Position numbers and translations under genes: made by a program
Origin: Arthrobacter agilis
Lineage (GTDB): Bacteria > Actinomycetota > Actinomycetes > Actinomycetales > Micrococcaceae
Assembly: GCF_030816075.1 (NCBI RefSeq)
Contig: NZ_JAUSXO010000001.1
Coordinates: 1,984,001-2,048,000 of the forward strand
Length of the DNA: 64,000 nt
Direction: 5' to 3'
The notes under the pieces: generated by a model
What the model saw: only the letters and a program-made list of their open reading frames with translations
Database searches by the model: none
Told to the model about the DNA's origin: nothing
Shown: positions 59,458 to 64,000 of the stretch, one piece after another
Numbering within the stretch: position 1 is the stretch's first letter
Layout: every line of letters starts with the position of its first letter

Positions 59458-60269
59458 CTATCCCGCCAACCTGCGACGGAGTTCGGACAGACGCGTGATG
59501 ACGGTCGAGTCGACCATCTCGTCTCCAACGCTGACACGGACGCCGCCGATGAGTGAAGGGTCGACTTTCACGTTGACCTTGAGCTCCCGGCCGTACATCG
59601 CGTTCAGGCCCGACTCCAGGCGGGCGAGCTGGCTTGCCGTCAGCGGACGGGTGACGCTGACATCGGCGATCCAGCGCTGCTGGCGCGCGGCGACGAGTTC
59701 GAGGAACCGATGCACGAGTGCTGCGGGCTTCAGGCCGCGCGGGGCACGCACGGCCTGCGCGATGAGGAGCCTGCCGGCTGCGCCCGCCTGGGGCACGAGC
59801 TTCAGGCCGAGGGTGACCTTCGACTCCGGCGAGGCCTGCGCTTCCGAGAGCGCCCTCTGCAGGGCGTGGTTCGAGGCGACCACCTGGATGAAGGAGTACA
59901 GCTCGTTCTCGAGCTGGTCCAAGCCCTCCACGCCGCGGCCCTGCTCGGCCACGGCGATGACGACGGTCGCGGCGAGGGTCTCCAGGGCGTCACCGATGTC
60001 GCGGGCGTTGGCCCAGCGCTCGTTGACGAGGTCCCTGACCACCGCGGCCGCCTCCGGCGACACCCGGCCGGCGATGAGCTGATCCACCAGCACGGCCTTG
60101 TCCTTGCCGGTACGCGAGGGATCCGTCAGCGCCCGCCGGAGGCCGGCGTTGCTGTCCAGGATCGCCAGGACACCGAACAGGTCCTCGGCCAGGGCCAGGG
60201 TGGCTCCGGGCAGGCGGGGCTCCAGTCCTTCACGGACCGTTGCCAGGGAGACGCTCGATACACCTGCCA

Positions 60270-60270
<1 letters not shown>
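59458..60270 (-). CDS. atpH: ATP synthase delta subunit
   Basis: A 270-residue OSCP subunit joining the F1 head to the peripheral stalk. It is longer than the 180-residue E. coli form, as usual in actinobacteria. It ends in the conserved [20 protein letters not shown] and LSELRRRL. The start ATG shares one base with the atpF stop (TAATG), showing coupling. Confidence 0.95.
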
Positions 60271-60842
<572 letters not shown>

Positions 60843-60889
60843 TCACCCGTCTTTCTTCAACTGGTCTTCGGTCGATCTGGACGGCGGTG

Positions 60890-61105
60890 TCAGGCGCCGA
60901 TGACGAAGGCGAAGACGAGGCCCAGGATCGCGAGGGCTTCGGTCAGTGCCAGACCGAGGAAGGCGATGGGCTGGAGGACACGCTGTGCCTCAGGCTGGCG
61001 AGCGACGCCGTTGATGTACGCGGCGAAGACGAGGCCCACACCGATACCACCGCCGATTGCGGAGAGACCGTATCCAACGAGGTTGAGGCTACCCTGTACT
61101 TCCAT
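60890..61105 (-). CDS. atpE: ATP synthase c subunit
   Basis: A 71-residue hairpin of two membrane helices that forms the rotor ring. The polar loop is [10 protein letters not shown] and the ion-carrying glutamate is residue 56 in [10 protein letters not shown]. No sodium-type ligand set (Q, S/T pairs around the site) is evident, so it is probably proton driven. AGGAA lies in front of the ATG. Confidence 0.97.
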   Translation of the reverse strand: MEVQGSLNLVGYGLSAIGGGIGVGLVFAAYINGVARQPEAQRVLQPIAFLGLALTEALAILGLVFAFVIGA

Positions 61106-61180
61106 TGTGTTCCTTTCAAGATGCCGCCTTGGTGCGACAGGTTGTTTGGGATCATCCCCGACGGGGAAGACGTGTGTGAA

Positions 61181-62002
61181 TCAGTGGGCGTCGGCGTGCA
61201 GAGCGCCTTCGATGTAGATCGCGGCGAGCAGCGTGAAGACGTAGGCCTGGAGGACCATGATCAGCGCCTCGAGCATGTACATCGCCACGGCGCCGACGAG
61301 GACCAGCACGCTGGTGCCCTGCAGGAGGATGTTGCCCGTGGAGACCATGTACTCGATGGCGGAGCCGGCGAGGGTCACGATGAGGTGGCCGGCGAGCATC
61401 GTGGCGAAGAGTCGCAGCGAGTGGGTGACCGGCCGGACGATGAAGTTCGAGATGATCTCGATCGGCACGACGATCGGCAGGATGTACCAGGGCACGCCCG
61501 ACGGGACGACGGCCAGCTTGAAGTACCGCAGGCCGTGCTTCTTCAGGCCGATGCCGACCCAGAGGAGGTAGAAGATCGCCGCGATGGCGTAGGCGCTGCC
61601 CGGGTGCGAGAAGCTCGGCAGCTGCAGGAACGGGATGGCACCGAAGATGTTGTTCACCAGCACGAAGAAGAAGGCGGTGAAGAGCCAGGGCACGTACTTC
61701 AGGAAGTCCCGGCCGCCGATGATGTCCTTGCCGATGGAGTTGCGGACGAATCCGTAGGCCGACTCCCCCAGGAACTGCATCTTGCCGGGGACGAGCTGGC
61801 CGCGCCGGGAGGCGACGAGGAAGAAGGCGGCGATGAGGACCACGGACAGGATGACCATGAGCATCTGCTTGCCGAAGCCGGGGTCGAACCAGACTCCGTA
61901 GGCGTCACCCCAGGGGAGGATGTCCCGGTAGTGGGTGTCCTCGATCGTCGGGGCTACGAATCCCTCTTCGGTAGTTGCGGCCGGGAGCGCAAGCGCGATC
62001 AA
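61181..62002 (-). CDS. atpB: ATP synthase a subunit
   Basis: A 273-residue proton-channel subunit with five to six membrane helices. The essential arginine is in HSLRLFATMLAGHLIVTLAG, and ending helices are ALIMVLQAYVFTLLAAIYIE. The start is best placed at TTG 62002 (LIALALPAATTEEG), with AGAGGAAACGCG before it; the frame upstream to 62200 is non-coding. It is the first structural gene after the AtpZ-like gene. Confidence 0.94.
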   Translation of the reverse strand: MIALALPAATTEEGFVAPTIEDTHYRDILPWGDAYGVWFDPGFGKQMLMVILSVVLIAAFFLVASRRGQLVPGKMQFLGESAYGFVRNSIGKDIIGGRDFLKYVPWLFTAFFFVLVNNIFGAIPFLQLPSFSHPGSAYAIAAIFYLLWVGIGLKKHGLRYFKLAVVPSGVPWYILPIVVPIEIISNFIVRPVTHSLRLFATMLAGHLIVTLAGSAIEYMVSTGNILLQGTSVLVLVGAVAMYMLEALIMVLQAYVFTLLAAIYIEGALHADAH

Positions 62003-62087
62003 CGCGTTTCCTCTCTGCAGTGTCCATCGTTGGGCAAGATCTGTTCGGTCGCAGTGGAACTGGTCCGACTCGTTAAGTTCTGGGGAT

Positions 62088-62408
62088 TCACTCGTGTCCG
62101 TCCTCGGCACCGGTCGACGCCCGGGATCCGTCCTGCGGACTCGGGGTGTGGTTCCGGGTGAGGTTGTGCATGTGGGAGAGGTAGAAACCCCCTGCTGCAC
62201 CTAAGAACGCTCCCGCCAGCACCAACCAGCGCGTGTCGAGGAGATTATCCAGCCCCCAGCCTATCAAACTCCACACTGCGATCCCGCCAATGATGTAGCT
62301 GAGGACGGCTATACCGGCGTTGTAGCCGCCGTTCGCGAGGCGCGCGTCCTCGGTGCGTGCCGCGGGGTCGCCGTTCGCTCCCCGGGCGGGTTCCTGGGGG
62401 GTCGCCAT
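62088..62408 (-). CDS. AtpZ/AtpI-like membrane protein
   Basis: A 106-residue protein with two membrane helices (GYNAGIAVLSYIIGGIAVWS, WLVLAGAFLGAAGGFYLSHM) between hydrophilic ends. This is the layout of AtpZ/AtpI assembly-factor-like proteins encoded in front of atpB; they are proposed to help c-ring assembly or Mg/Ca transport. The ATG lies one base before the stop of the preceding gene, so they are coupled. Confidence 0.82.
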   Translation of the reverse strand: MATPQEPARGANGDPAARTEDARLANGGYNAGIAVLSYIIGGIAVWSLIGWGLDNLLDTRWLVLAGAFLGAAGGFYLSHMHNLTRNHTPSPQDGSRASTGAEDGHE

Positions 62409-62409
62409 G

Positions 62410-63030
62410 TCAGCGTCCTTCCGTCAGATCGGACGGATCACCGGAGGACCGGCCGGCCGTGGGCCGTGCCGGAGCCTGCCCGGAAGGCTGTGCCGAAGGA
62501 CCCGTCGGCGGCTCGGTCGACGGCTCGGTCGGCGGCAGCGATCGATCGGCGGCCGCGGAGTCCGTGGCGGCCCCGGTCCCTGTGTAGAGCGGCGTGCGGA
62601 GGCGGGAGAAGGCGAACACCTCGGCGGCCTGCCAGACGAGGACTGTCGCGAGGGCGCCCGTGAAGAACCACGTGCGGTCCAGCCAGTCCGGTGTGCCGAG
62701 GAGGAACAGGACGGCGGCGAAGCCGACGACCTTGATCGCGTAGGTGACGATGAACAGGCCGAGCGCCCCGGAGGGGTTCGTCCTTCCCGTGAAATGTCCG
62801 ATCAGGAGACTGATGCCGAAGAAGGCCATCACGAGGACGGCCCCGAACAGCACGCTCAGGCCGGCCTCGGGCGAGGTGGCGAGGAATGCGGCGGCGGCGA
62901 GGACGAGCGCGACCGCGCCGGCCGCTGCCGCGCTCCTGGCGAGGATGCCCAGCCAGGGGGATTCGGTGGCGCCGGACGCCCGAACGAGGTTCGGGTCGGC
63001 TCCGTTGGCCGGATGCTCCGGTCGTGGCAC
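62410..63030 (-). CDS. AtpI-like membrane protein of the atp operon
   Basis: A protein of about 206 residues with four hydrophobic segments (about 25-130: LVLAAAAFLATSPEAGLSVL, LVMAFFGISLLIGHF, FIVTYAIKVVGFAAVLFLLG, ALATVLVWQAAEVFAFSRL) and a disordered Pro/Ser/Ala tail of 60 residues. Position two bases before the AtpZ-like gene and the four-helix pattern match actinobacterial AtpI. The start is uncertain: GTG 63030 is chosen, but the frame is open to 63105 with no clear ribosome site in either case. Confidence 0.75.
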   Translation of the reverse strand: MPRPEHPANGADPNLVRASGATESPWLGILARSAAAAGAVALVLAAAAFLATSPEAGLSVLFGAVLVMAFFGISLLIGHFTGRTNPSGALGLFIVTYAIKVVGFAAVLFLLGTPDWLDRTWFFTGALATVLVWQAAEVFAFSRLRTPLYTGTGAATDSAAADRSLPPTEPSTEPPTGPSAQPSGQAPARPTAGRSSGDPSDLTEGR

Positions 63031-63181
63031 GCGTTGTCCGCTCTCTCGTCTGCGCCGCAGGGCGCACTGCTGGTCCTCCGTCGACGGCGTCGCGAGGCCT
63101 GGCACCGGGTCGACACGACGCGGCGTCGTCGTGCCCGGCGCCTGAAATTCTACCGCATGCCGAAGTCCGGGCCGGGTCCGC

Positions 63182-64000
63182 TCAGGCGTCCGCTGCGGCC
63201 CGCCGGCGGGCCAGCGCGCGGAAGATCCGCGGCGAGTACAGGTAGAGCGCGACGACGGCCGCGGCGAAGAGCGAGGCCGACACGGCGAGGGGCGCGGCGG
63301 CCGTGGCGGACACGAAACCGGCGGCTCCCGTCAGCGCGGACAGCACGGTGACGAGGAGCGACACCTGGACGTGGCCGAGTCCGGTGTCTGTGAGCCGCTG
63401 GTACACGTGCTGCCGGTGCGCGATGTAGAGGGGTTCACCGCGCCGGGCGCGCCGCACGAGCGTGGTGAAGGTGTCCGCGAGGTAGATCAGGACCGGCGAG
63501 AGCAGGTACTCGAGGTAGACCCCGGCCAGGAGACCCGTGACGGCGATCGCCGCGATGGTCGCGCCCAGCAGGTAGCTGCCCACGTCGCCGAGGAACACGA
63601 ATCCGCGGCCGAGGTTCCACGGCAGGAAACCCGCGAAGGCGGCGGCGAGCACGAGACCCGCGACGGTCAGCCACAGCTGGTCGCTGAGCACTCCCGCCGC
63701 GGAGTAGAACAGGCCCACGACGACTCCGTGCATGCCGGAGATGCCGTTGATGCCGTCCATGAAGTTGGCCGCGTTGATGTAGGTGGCCACGGCGATGGCG
63801 CCGACCGGCACCCACCAGTAGCTGCTGTCGTCGATGGTGGTCGCGAGGGCGACGGTGCCCACCGCCCCGACGAGGAGCTGCGCGGAGGCGCGGACCCTGA
63901 TGGAGAGGCCGCGGAAGTCCTCGATCCACCCGAGGGTCGCAGCGGCGGCGACCATGCAGAGGATGATCGCGATGAGCGACCGGTCGACCGAGACGAGCCC
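63182..64000 (-). CDS. WecA/TagO-like polyprenyl-phosphate sugar-1-phosphate transferase, N-terminus outside the window
   Basis: The visible 272 residues form the C-terminal part of an MraY/WecA-superfamily enzyme that attaches a GlcNAc-1-P type sugar to undecaprenyl phosphate. Motifs are INAANFMDGINGISG, LGDVGSYLLG with the metal-binding aspartate, and the HRQHVYQRL cytoplasmic loop. Eight or so membrane helices are seen. The frame is open to the right edge, so the start lies beyond it. The usual actinobacterial neighbour of atpI-atpB is this gene. Confidence 0.92.
   Translation of the reverse strand, partial: GLVSVDRSLIAIILCMVAAAATLGWIEDFRGLSIRVRASAQLLVGAVGTVALATTIDDSSYWWVPVGAIAVATYINAANFMDGINGISGMHGVVVGLFYSAAGVLSDQLWLTVAGLVLAAAFAGFLPWNLGRGFVFLGDVGSYLLGATIAAIAVTGLLAGVYLEYLLSPVLIYLADTFTTLVRRARRGEPLYIAHRQHVYQRLTDTGLGHVQVSLLVTVLSALTGAAGFVSATAAAPLAVSASLFAAAVVALYLYSPRIFRALARRRAAADA

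Overview
The window is about 64 kb of high-GC chromosomal DNA from an actinobacterium, most likely an Arthrobacter-like member of the Micrococcaceae. The evidence is a set of lineage-typical families (NucS, ClpS next to DUF2017, DUF2550 behind the ATP synthase operon, DUF3039, a DUF222-HNH protein, a DUF6318-type lipoprotein), an rrn operon without spacer tRNAs, and frequent apparently leaderless promoters. No prophage, insertion sequence or CRISPR array was seen.

Region 1 (1-5.7 kb) holds a de novo NAD operon read leftwards: an NrtR-type regulator, nadA, then nadB, which runs off the left edge. A perfect 18-bp palindrome lies in the nrtR promoter. An alpha/beta hydrolase and a soluble Ser/Thr kinase follow on the other strand. 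Region 2 (5.8-14 kb) has a small acidic protein, an MFS permease, sbcDC, an aquaporin and an ADP-ribosylglycohydrolase-like protein. Region 3 (14.1-20.5 kb) is a complete 16S-23S-5S rRNA operon on the minus strand. Its flanks pair to form the pre-16S and pre-23S processing stems.

Region 4 (20.7-25.8 kb) is a zinc uptake locus of the Azt type: aztA diverges from aztB, an aztD-like gene, aztC and aztD around a Zur-box-like operator. It is unusual in carrying two beta-propeller-like proteins. Region 5 (26-39.4 kb) is mainly housekeeping: an exonuclease-BRCT protein, a HAD hydrolase, the leftward set clpS-DUF2017-murI-MBL-rph-rdgB-dedA-GNAT, the NAD salvage pair pncB-pncA, a DEAD/DEAH helicase with an MFS exporter, and DUF3039. 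Region 6 (39.4-43.2 kb) looks accessory: a DUF222-HNH protein, a lipoprotein/PKD secreted-protein pair and a 33-bp tandem array.

Region 7 (43.1-54.4 kb) contains an ABC-2 type exporter, an old yellow enzyme, a thioredoxin/TPR chaperone-like protein, a large membrane protein, an AI-2E family permease, an alpha/beta hydrolase, a small zinc-finger-like protein, nucS and nagA. Region 8 (54.4-64 kb) is the whole F1Fo ATP synthase operon in the order atpB-E-F-H-A-G-D-C, read leftwards. It is preceded by a WecA/TagO-like transferase (cut by the right edge) and two AtpI/AtpZ-like membrane proteins, and followed by DUF2550.

Two recurring themes deserve attention. First, at least a dozen genes have a TANNNT-type -10 box 6-7 bases before the start codon, which predicts leaderless mRNAs. 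Second, two tandem repeat arrays duplicate the last codons and stop codon of the gene they follow.
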